NCBI GenBank assembly: GCA_022606425.2
Contig: JAHDVF020001237.1
Location: 951,001-1,015,000, forward strand
Length of the DNA: 64,000 bases
Reading direction: 5' to 3'
DNA from: Lepidostoma basale
Lineage: Eukaryota; Arthropoda; Insecta; Trichoptera; Lepidostomatidae
Position numbers and translations under genes: made by a program. Shown piece by piece: positions 43,500 through 54,199 of the stretch. The number at the start of each line of letters is the position of its first letter. The stretch's first letter is position 1. The notes below the pieces were generated by a model, which saw nothing but the letters and a program-made list of their open reading frames with translations, had not been told where the DNA came from and made no database searches.

Positions 43500-44235
43500 G
43501 ATTTATTTTTTGTCTGTCTTTTTTATATATTTACTTTGTATATACAGATCACTAGCTTGAAAAATTAAAATTACATATCAGACATGTTTCGGATAACCGG
43601 TCCTTCTTCAGTGATCCATATTATAAATATACATATTAAAAATATTATAAAATTGTTTTCAAATATGATCAGTTTTGACAGATGTTATAAAGATTTATTT
43701 TGGAACGTTTATGCTTTTGTTATATTGTAACAAATATTATGAATCAATTTAAAATTTAAAATAATAATTTAATGTTCTTATTGGGGTTCAAGTAATTAAT
43801 TACTTTCAAAGGAAATAAATCAAAGATTGGACTTGACGTTAAACTTATTTGATTATTTATAATATTTTCTTTATTTTTAATTGCTTTTTTTAATTTCTAA
43901 AATTTCGAGATTGCTCAAAGATATAAGTAGATCTATTTTTAACGTGCAATGTTTCAACGCCATTATCTTTATTAAATGAATGATCTTTTTCAATAAGGTG
44001 GTTAGCAAATTCAGAAAAAATATTATTATAGAGACATCTTATGTGCTATTTAATTCTTAATTAAAAATTACGCCTTGTTTTACCTATATAAAGATGAGCA
44101 ATCATTGCATTTCAGTTTATAAATCCACGATTGAGAAAAATGATCTTCCTTGTATTTATTATTTTTTATTAATTTACCTGAATTATTGTTTGCATATAAC
44201 GCGGTTCTAATGGTCTAATTTTTTTTATCTTGATT
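43500..44235 (-). pseudogene. Penelope-like element 3' fragment, copy 2, with GIY-YIG-type segment
   Basis: On the minus strand the frame gives RTALYANNNSGKLIKNNKYK, EDHFSQSWIYKLKCNDCSSL, then YIGKTRRNF. The IYKLKC-DC--LYIGKT pattern is the GIY-YIG endonuclease core that Penelope elements carry after their reverse transcriptase. Further on come the SEFANHLIEKDHSF and NLSNLEILEIKK segments shared with the copy at 41480. The 3' region carries a hammerhead-like fold (43577-43615). No reverse-transcriptase core is left, and there are indels. Confidence 0.8.
43577..43615 (-). ncRNA. Minimal hammerhead ribozyme candidate in the Penelope tail
   Basis: Minus strand, in order: ATCA, core CTGAAGA (consensus CUGANGA), one A, a stem GGA...TCC, core GAAAC, AT, GTC (the cleavage triplet), TGAT. 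ATCA pairs with TGAT as stem I. GGA pairs with TCC as stem II. C and G close a one-pair stem III around AT, and CATG is self-complementary, which would allow dimers. Hammerheads with very short stem III are known from Penelope-like elements. No activity is shown. Confidence 0.6.
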
Positions 44236-44424
44236 ATTATTCAACAAATCTCCTAAGATAAAATCTGCAACTATTTACTAAATGTCGGTCGAAGATGTGG
44301 TACGAAAATTATCTATATTTCAGAAATATACGTTGCAACTACTGATTATAAATATTATATTTAATATAATATATATTAGCATTTTCAATATTTTATATTT
44401 AAAAAATCAAAGTATCTTATGGCA

Positions 44425-44750
44425 TTGAGTCATTGAGGCGAGGGCGCACACTGCCAAGACCAAAAGTATGCTGAGGACAACGGAAATGAGAACACTACGT
44501 GCTATCGATGGGAAAACTTTAATAAAAAACGTATAAAGATCATCACACTTCAAGAGGTCTGTGTGGTTCAAGATATGGTCAGATGTGGTGACAACGTCAA
44601 CGCTACTGGTATTAATGTGTCCAGAAAATGAATCCCCCAAGAATTCCATATATGGCTCTGCAAGGAATATCAGATGGACGACGTCCACCAGACAGACCCC
44701 CAAAACGGCGGGGAGCTAGTTCAACATCACAGGTCGAGACTTCTAAGTAA
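44425..44750 (+). mobile_element. LINE family B-like fragment
   Basis: It reads VEARAHTAKTKSMLRTTEMR, TLRAIDGKTL, then rough GVDVVTTSDHI-like and RISDGRRPPDRPPKRRGA. The order matches family B but the sequence is distant. It ends at AGGTCGAGACTTCTAAG. Confidence 0.55.
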
Positions 44751-45609
44751 ATGACATCATATATTTAGAAATAGAAAATAATAATAAAGTTTAACCGAAA
44801 CGTTAATTATCCGTAGTTGTTTTGATTAAAATAAGATCGTATATACTATAAATGTAGCGTTATTCCTAATCATGTTTACCGTTTGTTATTTGATTTTTCA
44901 ATTGATATAAATACGAGTAGATCATGATTTAGAAAATCAAAAGAAAACATCAACAGTTTAAAAGTAGAAGGTTTTGGAAATAAAAAAATAGGATTTAAAC
45001 TTTATCACAACGGACAATAAACGTATCATTTTCTCATACAGAGGTAATTTATTTTCCATCTTAACTCTTCTTTGCAGTATTGTTTATTAACACACTATTT
45101 GTACCACGTGGAATGTTTCCTGTAATTAAATCACATTTTTCCAGTAGAAAGACAGTAGGTTTCTTTCCCGTTGAATGCAGAAAAACGTTGTGTTCTCGAT
45201 ATTAATTACCCGAGCGGTTTACAAATCCAGTCTGTGTTCGATATGCAATATACCTACGGTGTACGCGGGGCCTTAAAGTTCATTCATTGAAACAGTTCAG
45301 TAATCGAGAGGAAAACAATTTGTCCAATTAATCCATTAACCCATTTTTAATATAGAACATAGGGCATATTCTTTCTTTTCCTTTATTAGTTTCTATAATA
45401 TTATCCTTGTTAGTGATTATCTCAAGGATATTAGGTAAGTACCAATTATAATAAATTTGTATTTCTAAATTTTACCTTTAATGTAAGCTGACTCAGTCAA
45501 GCTCTGTGTCCATCGGCTATCAATATATATATTATGTTCCAAGATTCGGCTTTAGCTGAGGAAATCATGGAAAATCTCAGCTAGAACATTTGAGGTATTG
45601 GGAGAATAA
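44751..45609. other. Intergenic, nothing recognised
   Basis: AT-rich; no supported feature. Confidence 0.45.
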
Positions 45610-45845
45610 AACTTCTCCTTCTTCTTTGTCAGCCTTCATCGGTTCACTGCTGGGCATAGGCCTCTTCCCTTCCTTTCCACTCGTCTCTATTTTCTGCCAG
45701 CTGCATTTTCCCCCCTACGGCAGCAATGTCGTCGGTCCACCTTTTTTGCGGCCTGCCAATGCTTCTCCTACTTTCCCATGGTCTCCACCATATTATTTTC
45801 TTAAGAATAAAACGCTCTTCGAAAATGCGTTTGAAATTATATAAG
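45610..45845 (-). mobile_element. LINE family F 3' fragment
   Basis: The minus frame encodes IIWWRPWESRRSIGRPQKRW, TDDIAAVGGKMQLAENRDEW and KGREEAYAQQ. The GHRP end is cut near 45610. The same block in part is at 20278. Confidence 0.85.
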
Positions 45846-45939
45846 AACAATTATGTAGACGTAATGTAGTTTACCACTATTGGGAGATAAAATTCACTAT
45901 ATCCACGACAATTATATTTATTTAATGACCATAAATTGT

Positions 45940-46300
45940 TGTAGATTCTGAAGCCGCCTCCTGGTACATCAGTCGTAAGTTTTGATTTAGAACAGTCATC
46001 GAGAGTTTCCACCCTCTTCTTGGTCTCTTTAAATATATCGTTTTACCTTCAGTGATTCAACGTCTTTTATTTCTAGGTTTGTCTTTCTAGATTAGTTAAA
46101 ACTTTGTCAAGTGGTTTTGATCCCTCTTATTATTTTAATTGGTTTTGTTCGGCCTAGATTCGTATACTGCTTTAAGAATAATCAATTGCTTGTTTTAATG
46201 GGCTTCTAGGTTTTGAAAAGATTAATTTGATTGCTCCTGGACCATGGCGTTCCTCCTGGATTATCCTCACGATGTTGTCCTTAATCAAAAAGAGTTGTAT
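45940..46300 (-). other. Possible old LINE relic
   Basis: On the minus strand, fragments such as DNIVRIIQEERHGPGA and KPLDKVLTNLE look protein-like but cannot be placed in a family. It lies directly upstream of the Jockey copy. Confidence 0.25.
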
Positions 46301-46455
46301 ATTTTATCAAAAAGATTTATATTTATTATGTATGAGATAAAATAATGTATGATGTATAAGATAAAATAAATATGTCAGATCCGATCAAATTTGATATCTC
46401 GAAAATTATACATAGATGATCACGGAAGAGACATCAGAGAGTAGCTACAAACTAA

Positions 46456-48017
46456 TTAAAAACTCAGACGTACGAGTACATAGACACTGGACCAGAAACT
46501 GTAACATATCATTTACGAAATGCAAGAACAAAGACAGGACAAATAATAATGTATATCGCCAAGCCAGGCAAGGACCCAACAGCTCCTTCAAATCATAGAC
46601 CAATTAGTCTTCTTCCATGCACTGGTAAATTGTTGGAAAAACTCATACAATCAAGACTCAAAACAACACTTCACGAACAGAGTACCATTCCAGATATTCA
46701 ACACGGTTTCCGTGCCCAACATTCCACACAACATCAGCTACTTCGTGTAGTTGAACTTATTGCCACAAACTTTAACACGCGCAAATTCACCACTTTCTTT
46801 TCCCTAGATGTCAGTAAAGCATTCGACCGCGTCTGGCACATCGGCCTGTTATACAAAATGGGAAAAGCAAACATCCCACTGCCAATGATTCAACTCATAG
46901 CCAGCTTTCTGTCCGATCGCCTTTTCAGCGTCAAAATCAACAAGGTCAAATCCCTTGTACGCACTATCAGAGCAGGAGTTCCCCAAGGTTCAGTAATGGC
47001 TCCTACTCTGTTCAACATCTACTGCAGTGATATCCCTCTTCCCCGAGATCAGAACACCCACATTGCCCAATTCGCTGACGATACGGGCATCATCTCCAGT
47101 GCTAAAAGGCCGCTTCTCGCGACCCGCAGGGTGCAAAAACAGGCCGATGTGCTAGAGGTGTGGTGCATAAACTGGCGCATTACCATCAACCCGAGTAAAA
47201 GCGCAGCAACCCTTTTCAGTAAAAGACACATTCCTCCAAACATTCCCAACATAAAAATGTTCGGCCAAGACGTTCCTTGGACCAAAACAATCAAATACCT
47301 TGGGGTTACCTTGGATTCTAAGCTGACATGGAGGCCACACATTACAAATAAAGTCAAAGCCGCGTCAAAAGCAATCTCAGCCCTCTACCCAATGTTAGCT
47401 AGAAACAGTAAACTAAGCATCGACAATAAACTCCTGATATACAAAACGGTTATAAGGCCGATCTTCACTTATGCAGCCCCAATCTGGGGCTATGCAGCTT
47501 CGAGTCACATACAAAAACTCCAAATCCTGCAAAATAAGGCTTTCCGTTTATCGCTTGGTGCGCCTTCATGGACCAGAATTACACAACTGCATCTAGAATC
47601 GGGAATCCCGATGATAGATGAATTCATTATGAAACTTGCCGAACGTTTTTACAAAGGACTCCCTTCACATCCTGGAGTGCTGAGAGAGCTAAATCTGTAC
47701 GTTCCCCATAGTTATAGCAGAGCAAGGGGGCATATATTATTTTATGCCCCAAATTGCCGCACAGAGGCCCTTCGAAGGTCTCCTGTATTGAAGGCGATTC
47801 GTCTCTTAAATGAGGTTGCAAAGGAGATAGACCTCTTTGGATGCAATTATGGCGAATTCGTAAATGCCCTTATGATAAAGGCAGCAAGCAGATAACTGGC
47901 TTCTCCTATTCATATGGTTCTATGTATATTTTCTTTGATATTCTTTTATTTCACCCTTTACATCGATTTGGCTTGCGCTGTAATGATGTAAGGAGTTTTT
48001 TCAACAAAATAATAATA
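46456..48017 (+). mobile_element. Jockey-type LINE, 5'-truncated
   Basis: The frame is open from 46456, after a stop at 46453, through 47895. A 3' UTR follows (CCCTTTACATCGATTTGGCT and so on), with an (AATAAT) tail at 48010-48017. The endonuclease domain and ORF1 are missing. A short second copy of the same 3' UTR is at 60652-60720. No target duplication was seen. Confidence 0.85.
46549..47895 (+). CDS. Jockey-type reverse transcriptase, partial but open
   Basis: The first ATG gives 448 residues, but homology starts upstream (GPETVTYHLRNARTKTGQII), so this ATG is not the true start; the protein is the C-terminal half of a LINE ORF2. Visible RT blocks: SNHRPISLLPCTGKLLEKLI (14-33), HGFRAQHSTQHQLL (52-65), FSLDVSKAFDRVWH (84-97, first catalytic Asp), GVPQGSVMAPTLFN (143-156), FADD (175-178, catalytic pair) and KYLGVTLDSKLTW. 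The thumb and C-terminal part follow (YAAPIWGYAA, LQILQNKAFRL). The order and spacing match Jockey-clade enzymes. It is uninterrupted and keeps all catalytic residues, unlike every other LINE here, so it is the youngest or best-kept retroelement. Without its endonuclease and 5' end it cannot move itself. Confidence 0.9.
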   Translation: MYIAKPGKDPTAPSNHRPISLLPCTGKLLEKLIQSRLKTTLHEQSTIPDIQHGFRAQHSTQHQLLRVVELIATNFNTRKFTTFFSLDVSKAFDRVWHIGLLYKMGKANIPLPMIQLIASFLSDRLFSVKINKVKSLVRTIRAGVPQGSVMAPTLFNIYCSDIPLPRDQNTHIAQFADDTGIISSAKRPLLATRRVQKQADVLEVWCINWRITINPSKSAATLFSKRHIPPNIPNIKMFGQDVPWTKTIKYLGVTLDSKLTWRPHITNKVKAASKAISALYPMLARNSKLSIDNKLLIYKTVIRPIFTYAAPIWGYAASSHIQKLQILQNKAFRLSLGAPSWTRITQLHLESGIPMIDEFIMKLAERFYKGLPSHPGVLRELNLYVPHSYSRARGHILFYAPNCRTEALRRSPVLKAIRLLNEVAKEIDLFGCNYGEFVNALMIKAASR

Positions 48018-48019
48018 AT

Positions 48020-48265
48020 AATCCCAACCCCACAATAAAAGACCTCTCAAATTACGACCCAAACACTTCCAGCCGCCACAAGCGCCCAAAATCGATTCTT
48101 CTTCAGAGGAACACTCCGGGCCACACAAATCATGCCCCCGAATAAACTAGCAGCCCACCAAATCACCTTCCAACAATGTTCCCATCAGACGTAAGAGGAA
48201 TAGCCACATGAGCTGAACCTCTGTAAGCCAGAAGATCCAAGTCCAAGTCCAAGTCCAATAATATT
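48020..48265 (+). mobile_element. Tail of a second non-LTR element
   Basis: C-rich sequence (CCAGCCGCCACAAGCGCCCA, AACACTCCGGGCCACACAAA) runs to a (CCAAGT)n tail at 48236-48259. It directly follows the Jockey tail. It shares its end with 38690-38770. Confidence 0.6.
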
Positions 48266-48311
48266 GTACAATGGGCTAAAACTTTACATACCTACCAATA
48301 AACTACATCTG

Positions 48312-48690
48312 ACTCCTCACGTGGCCGATATTCAATATTTGATTTATTTGATCGTGCCACGTTTTCCTCGGTCTTCCTCTATTTCTAGTTCCATTTACAT
48401 CGTTAACATATGCTTTTTTACCATTCTTTCTTAATTCATTCTTTCCATGTGTCCAAACCATCTTAATGATCCTTTCATTATTTTGTTCATAACAGCATTA
48501 TTCGCACCGCATTCACTTCTTATATTTTATTTCGACACTCTATCATACCAGAGTATTCACACATGTGTCTAAGAGATATCATTTCTACTCCATTTATTCT
48601 ACTTTCATCCTTTTTTTGCCAGTTCCATGCCTCGCTTCCATACATAAGGGTCGGTATAAGAACACCATTGTGCACTGCTATGTAATACCA
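48312..48690 (-). mobile_element. LINE family A copy, degraded
   Basis: The minus strand reads GTDTLMYGSEAWNWQKKDES, VEMISLRHMCEYSG, SECGANNAVMNKIMKGSLRW and RNRGRPRKTWHDQINQILNI, with indels. The tail end is missing at 48312. Confidence 0.85.
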
Positions 48691-48859
48691 ACCATCTATA
48701 GAACAGTTTATAGAAAGATGAGGGCGATAATCAGAACAAGTCTTTATTAATTACGTGCATGATGATCAATTGGTCCTTGCAGATCATTATCAAATGACAA
48801 CCCGATCATGGACAGTTTTCATCTCTGCGTGTTGCCTTGAAACACTCCTATTCCATAAA

Positions 48860-49000
48860 AGGACAAAGGCCATCCGCCGCGGCCGGTATGAGCGGAAGTC
48901 AGTGTTTAAGGCCCGCGCGCCATTACGGTGCCCAAGCAAAACGCAAAATGAATAACGACAACTCTTGTGATGGCCGCCACATACTCGTACGTACATGAAC
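48860..49000. other. GC-richer patch, unidentified
   Basis: GCCATCCGCCGCGGCCGGTA and GGCCCGCGCGCCATTACGGT stand out in AT-rich DNA. Frames on both strands are short and unremarkable. Confidence 0.2.
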
Positions 49001-49194
49001 CGAACAGATGAGATGCAACGTTGTTCGCTGATTTATTCCTTACAGGCGATCATTATTAATTATTGATAATATTTATGCATAGAATAAACTGGTTCACAGT
49101 GTCGATTAATAGATCAGAGTCAAGTCTTAATTTTGGCACATTCTGTACTATCAAGGAACATTGATTATCTTTGCTTTCATTTCAATAGTTTGCT

Positions 49195-49521
49195 TTAAAC
49201 CACCCTACCTTTGGGTTATTTTCCGAGAAACGTGCAAAAAACAAGCAGGTTTTTTATTAATGAAATTTAATTACATACTAAATTATTTTTTTTAAATTAC
49301 GAAACGTCAAATACTCGGCCGCACACTTCGCCTGCCCCTTGTAAAACTAACAAATTAATGAAGTCTTGTGCTCAAGTTTTGATGGGACACGCGCGTTTCC
49401 CTAAAACTTGTACATTTTAGGTAAATTACTTTTTCTCAAGCCCGTACGTGATACGGGATACCGTAGAATGGTACAGTCAAAGTCAACGTGTCACGTATGT
49501 TCAAATAGGTAGGGTGGTTAA
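49195..49521. mobile_element. TTAA-flanked MITE copy 2
   Basis: It starts TTAAACCACCCTACC and ends GGTAGGGTGGTTAA. It is colinear with 5625-5937, including TTATTTTCCGAGAAACGTGC and CGTACGTGATACGGGATA. No ORF. Confidence 0.85.
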
Positions 49522-49934
49522 TAGGTATAGGATTTTATGTCCCGAGTAATCTGATCCTCAAAATCATACGTATAAAATAATTGAACTTCGGTGGAAACAA
49601 CAGGCCTTTGGTGTTTCCTGTGTAGAACACTTTTTATGTGCTTACATAGGTAAGTAAATTGCATTATTTCTGAAAGCGAAGAATTAGGTCTAAATTCTCT
49701 ACAATTTAAATCTTGATTCAGGAATTTCAAATATATGTTAATAATGTCATTTGTTATCAGGTATCTGAATGATTTACAACATCTCACGGGAATACAATGC
49801 CATTTATTTATATTGCTGCCTTATACATGCCTCGATAAACAGGATGGAGCAAATAGTCGCAAATATCCAGTAATGGATATGCAGCGAGAGAAGAAGAACA
49901 CACGAGGGATTTTATATTGTAATACTCATGTATT

Positions 49935-50155
49935 AATAGTTTCTCGGACAAAAATGTAAAACTCCATATCAAATAATCAATACGAATAAAAAAAAATTCT
50001 TTCTGGAAGTTTTATTATATTTTATAGAAATTACATATTTCGGTTGACAGACATTTTATAAAATAGCAAGGCGAAAAATGTCATACTCATAAAATATAAT
50101 AAAACTTCCAGAAAACATGTATTTTTATTCTTAATAATAACTTATTAAGAAAATT
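49935..50155. repeat. H element copy
   Basis: It starts GTAAAACTCCATATCAAATA, then AATACGAATAAAAA, TGGAAGTTTTATTATATTTT, AGCAAGGCGAAAAATGTCAT, AAAATATAATAAAACTTCCA and a poor right end. The 11-mer is mutated to CGAAAAATGTC. Confidence 0.75.
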
Positions 50156-50334
50156 CTCGTCAAACGTTCTCAGCTGAGGCACAACAGTAATGAGAGGGTA
50201 GAAAAATCATTGTTTAGAAATCTTTTTTTTAAAAGACTAAACACCGAGGATTTAAATCAATGATATTAGAATTTATTTTACAATCTAAAATATTAGCCGA
50301 AAGTAGCTCATTATTATGACTAAGGAATCTGGTC

Positions 50335-50700
50335 GTGTCCAAGCCTTTGCCATGTTTTCCTGGGTCTTCCTTTATATCTTGTTACGTTTACACCGTTAGC
50401 ATATACTTTTTTTTAACATTCTTTCTTCATTCATTCTTTCCATTTGTATAAACCATCTTAATGATCATTTCATTACTTTTTTTATTACACTATCATTCCC
50501 ACTGCAATCACTTCTTACCATTTCTTAACCATCTAATAATCCTAAATATTTTGTTCATAACACTTTTATTTGCACTGCATCCCCTTTTTTTTATTTGCAT
50601 TTGATATTAATTTACAGATTTAACATCTACAAGATTTAATTTGTACTGCATTTATTCTTTTTTAACCATTCTTTTACCAATTCCATACTTCATGTGAACA
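50335..50700 (-). mobile_element. LINE family A copy, very degraded
   Basis: The plus bases GCCATGTTTTCCTGGGTCTT, TTTCTTCATTCATTCTTTCC and ACTTCTTACC are the family A order in reverse with many changes. Part is repeated (ACCATCTTAATGATC and ACCATCTAATAATCC). Confidence 0.7.
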
Positions 50701-50739
50701 TGATAGCTTCGGAAATCGACATCTCTTATATTAGTGAAT

Positions 50740-50910
50740 GTACGTTTAGAAGACAAATACTCTTAACTAGAGATTATCTTGTTTTCCTTAAGTCGAACCA
50801 AGTCTCATACGTTCCTGGTATTATAAAACATATATATGTTTTACCTGATTTTTACCATTATTATATTTTACCTGTCCTCAATAGATGCCTTAAACTTTAA
50901 TATTTTGTAA
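50740..50910 (+). repeat. Single copy of the 29519-29858 unit
   Basis: AAGTCGAACCAAGTCTCATA, CGTTCCTGGTATTATA and TCAATAGATGCCTTAAACTT follow the same order as the tandem units at 29.5 kb, including the upstream ACTCTT...TATCTTGT block. Confidence 0.7.
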
Positions 50911-50924
50911 TATCTTTGTTAAGC

Positions 50925-51608
50925 AGACGATGCAATAATCATAGCTGAAAACAATAATAACGATATGATGATCTCTATCGAAAAAAACAAAATGTATGAC
51001 ATTTTATAAAACACCCAAAACATGTAACCTGGTTATAGGAAATCAACCCATAGAACAGGTCAGGACCTTCAAGTATCTAGGCATAAACCTGGTAGGAGGA
51101 GCTGATCTGCGGCAAGAAATACAAGCCCAAGTAAACAAGGCATCTGGAATCTCTGGCGTTCTAAAATCCACAATATGGAAAAATAAAGACATGGCCAATA
51201 AGAGTAAGATGAGAATCTATAAAGCATGCGTAAGACCAATAATAATACATGGCGTCGAAGCAAGGGCAGACACAGTAAGGATCAAACATGTTTTGAGGAT
51301 CTTTATCTGAGGACGATAGCAGGCAAGACACTGAGAGATCGCGTGAGGATCGCGGAACAGAATAAGAGAGATACCATATGTGAGGTTGAAGATATTATAA
51401 GATAGAGCAAAAAAGGGACTGGTACGGTCATGTTCAAAGAATGGACACCACCAGACACCCCTATATTGCGTTGCATAATCAGCCTCATGGAACTCGTCCT
51501 CGTGGAACACCTCCTAAAAGATGGAAGGACAGCTGGGAGTCTACCTCACAGGAGGAGCAACACTCTGGAGAACAGACCATGTAAGTCTACAACAAGGAAG
51601 AAGATTTG
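50925..51608 (+). mobile_element. LINE family B 3' fragment, longest copy
   Basis: It encodes ADDAIIIAENN, which looks like the catalytic DD box of a reverse transcriptase, then NQPIEQVRTFKYLGINLVGG, GISGVLKSTIWKNKDMANKS, KACVRPIIIHGVEARADTVR. After a break come RDRVRI, ICEVEDIIR, GTVMFKEWTPPDTPI, and then the end AGGAAGAAGA. It extends closest to the polymerase core among the B copies, with shifts. Confidence 0.85.
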
Positions 51609-52185
51609 ATAATTGCGGGGTCTTCAGATACGTAGGGCCCTTAGCACTCGCTATTTCTGCCATATGGCTAATCCGGCACTGAGTGTTGTGAGAAATGTGA
51701 GCCAGTCTCAAGAGCCGCAATGACAGTACGGTACGGCGGCGCTGCGGTGCCGATGCGCGAGTTCTGAAATAATATTATCGTCGTTCGGGACATAAAATCG
51801 CAGGTAATGGTGGCCAGCAACAGTTACCACCTCTCGCCGGATGTCAACCGCGCATGTGTGTACATATAAGCGGAATCCATACAAACATAATGCATTCTAA
51901 TAAGACATTCATCACGAGTGTTCGACGATAGTAGATATTATAAATTATACGTTCGAGTGGTTTATGTCAGCTGTTAATAATGTAGTAACGTTAGAATATA
52001 CTTTCAAAAGAAAAAACTGATTGGTTAGCAATGCATTACCTTTTACTATACCGGTAATTTGTGTCTATTTATTTTACATTTATTCCCCGTTACACTAGTT
52101 TTTTTAATATTGCAAATATAATACACAATTACCGAGTCCACTGGTAGATTGAATGGAATATTTTAAAATAATATTAAAACACTTT
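51609..52185. other. Intergenic with a GC-richer patch
   Basis: GCCGCAATGACAGTACGGTA and CGGCGGCGCTGCGGTGCCGA (51710-51760) are GC-rich. TCGCAGGTAATGG at 51799 looks like a donor, but no exon can be built. The rest is AT-rich. Confidence 0.3.
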
Positions 52186-52400
52186 TATTAGTTTTCATAT
52201 CACTTTATTTTTTTGTTAAAACCAACCGGTTTCGCTACCGCCGGAGCTTCGTCAGGATTACAAAAGTCACGTGTCTTTTGTAACCCTGATGAAGGCGGGA
52301 ATAATATTGTGTTAATATTATTTTAATGATGCCACGCCACAAATTAAGTGCTTCATACGAATGTAAATAACAAACATCCATATAAAAGTCAAGTTACATT
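52186..52400 (-). repeat. K repeat copy 2 with hammerhead-like core
   Basis: Minus strand: CTGACGA (52249-52255), A, GCT, loop CCGGCGGT, AGC, GAAAC (52229-52233), then CGGTTGG. A second part in plus, TTGTAACCCTGATGAAGGCG, follows to the right, then AATTAAGTGCTTCATAC as in the copy at 2290. The core is closer to the hammerhead consensus than in copy 1. Confidence 0.6.
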
Positions 52401-53102
52401 TCTTTTCTTAAGGTTACACCACCCTGAAAATTAAAAAAAAATCAGTGTAGATCAAAAGGAATCAGAGGACATCGCAGCAACAATAGAAGACCTCATTTAC
52501 GGTTCAGGAGTCGCATATTAAATGTTATTTAAGAAAATATTTTATTTAAAGACGCTGATGTCATACTTTTTTTTCTATTGCGTTTTTCTCGAAACTACTT
52601 TTTTCAAAAAGGTGTAGGTACACGATATTCCCGATCTACTTACCCGATTTGGTTGAAATATACAAGAGTTATTTTCCATAATATTATCTACAATGTGACG
52701 TAGGCTTTTTTGATTGGGTGTCATGTCAGGCAAAAGATATAAATTTTTTAAACTCAAAATTTGAATGAAAATTTGCTGCAATTACTAAAAAAAAATCTTT
52801 ATCATTGATAAAGATTTTTTTTATTAATTAATGATTTTTTTATTTTTTTATTGATTACTCGATAGCTATTTTAATTCTTAATAATGAACAATTTACACCG
52901 AAAGAAATCATTTACACCGTCAGCAAAGATTTTCAAAACAGGGCTCTACATATTGGCTTGTATCTCCGCCATTTTTTATGATTTTTTTTCAATATTTAAT
53001 ACTGTAAATTGTTTATAAAAAAACTATGTACATGTTTAAAATAAAGATTATTATATTTTATATAGTGGCTGTGTTAAAAAAAGAAATATACATATTTTTC
53101 CG
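52401..53102. other. Intergenic, nothing recognised
   Basis: AT-rich; a small hairpin (AAAAATCTTTATC against GATAAAGATTTTT) at 52790-52817. Nothing else. Confidence 0.45.
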
Positions 53103-53146
53103 AGCGCCAAGGTTGTGTCATCCATTAATGGTTACAATCCTGAGGA

Positions 53147-53512
53147 TTGGTATGGAACAAGCCTTACTCATTCCCTCCACTCAATCCTGTCTCCAATCAA
53201 TCTTTTCATTTTTGTGTAGCTGCTACAGCGTATTTATCTAATAACTTAGTCTATATTAGCGTTTCTAGGGCGGCATTTGCAGATTCTGCCCTCAACCATT
53301 TCCTCCTCGATAGTAATAAGCATGCCTGGATGCGTGGTGTTATGGCCTATCCAGTTTGCTCGTTGCTAGGAAAGTATTTGACTCGTTTATCCGGTCCATC
53401 TGAATATATCGCTGTTTTGGATGTGTTCCCACCATTGGATCTCCATTATTCATCTGCAGCACTACATTTCAAAAGCAGACGTGCAGATTTCTTGTTATAT
53501 TTAATTATTTAG
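53147..53512 (+). CDS. Unidentified 121-residue ORF
   Basis: I do not recognise this frame. It is balanced in composition and rich in Leu, Ser, Ala and Pro (SVSRAAFADSALNHFLLDSN, MRGVMAYPVCSLLGKYLTRL, PSEYIAVLDVFPPLDLHYSS), unlike the AT-driven frames nearby. The DNA is noticeably less AT-rich from 53100 to 53500. The ATG at 53147 is the first in frame, but coding-like sequence may extend upstream in another frame (NGYNPEDWYGTSLTHSLHSI), suggesting a shift. It could be a fragment of a mobile element or an integrated foreign gene, or an exon. No neighbours help. Confidence 0.35.
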   Translation: MVWNKPYSFPPLNPVSNQSFHFCVAATAYLSNNLVYISVSRAAFADSALNHFLLDSNKHAWMRGVMAYPVCSLLGKYLTRLSGPSEYIAVLDVFPPLDLHYSSAALHFKSRRADFLLYLII

Positions 53513-54199
53513 ATTTAAGTACATATTGACTAACCAGATTTAAAGCACCCTTGGGTTTTTATGTTTTCGAAAAACCTGCATCAATTTCTTTTTTAATGTA
53601 TTATACTCATATTATCCTATACCCATTCGGTTAACGACAAATCCTGCTTAATCCATCTAACACCAAATTTTTGTGGAACTATACGTCAGTCATGTGTAAT
53701 TACAAGTATATTTTTAATGTTATGTCCATGTTAAGTAATACAATTATAAGATATCGCGTATCCTCGGAAACACGATAGTGATATAAAAAATGATATTAAT
53801 ATTTATATTATTAATAATTAAACTTGTACAGGTATGCGTTTGTTTGTACGAGTATCAAGATCTTATATCTAATTAAAGTGATGTTAAGAAATGTTGTGGA
53901 GGTCTTAGATATCAGATTAATAATAGAACTTCGATCAAGTGAACAATATAATATTTAGACAGGTGTGCTAGTATGCAAACAAATATTGGTATATGAAAAA
54001 AGGTTCATAAAGATTTATAAGAAAAATTCTTTGAGTTTTATGGGTTTTAAAGTTATGTCTTTTAGATAAGAGTGGATACAATTAATAATTAATTATATTG
54101 TTATATCACGAAAAAAAACAAGCGATGAATTGATATTTTAAAATTATCAACAACAACAAAAAAATATCAAAGAAAAAAATGTTTGTTCACAATGAAAAA
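53513..54199. other. Intergenic, nothing recognised
   Basis: AT-rich; no supported feature. Confidence 0.45.

Noticed and set aside
47049..47357. 102-residue minus-strand ORF
   Set aside because: Antisense of the Jockey reverse transcriptase.
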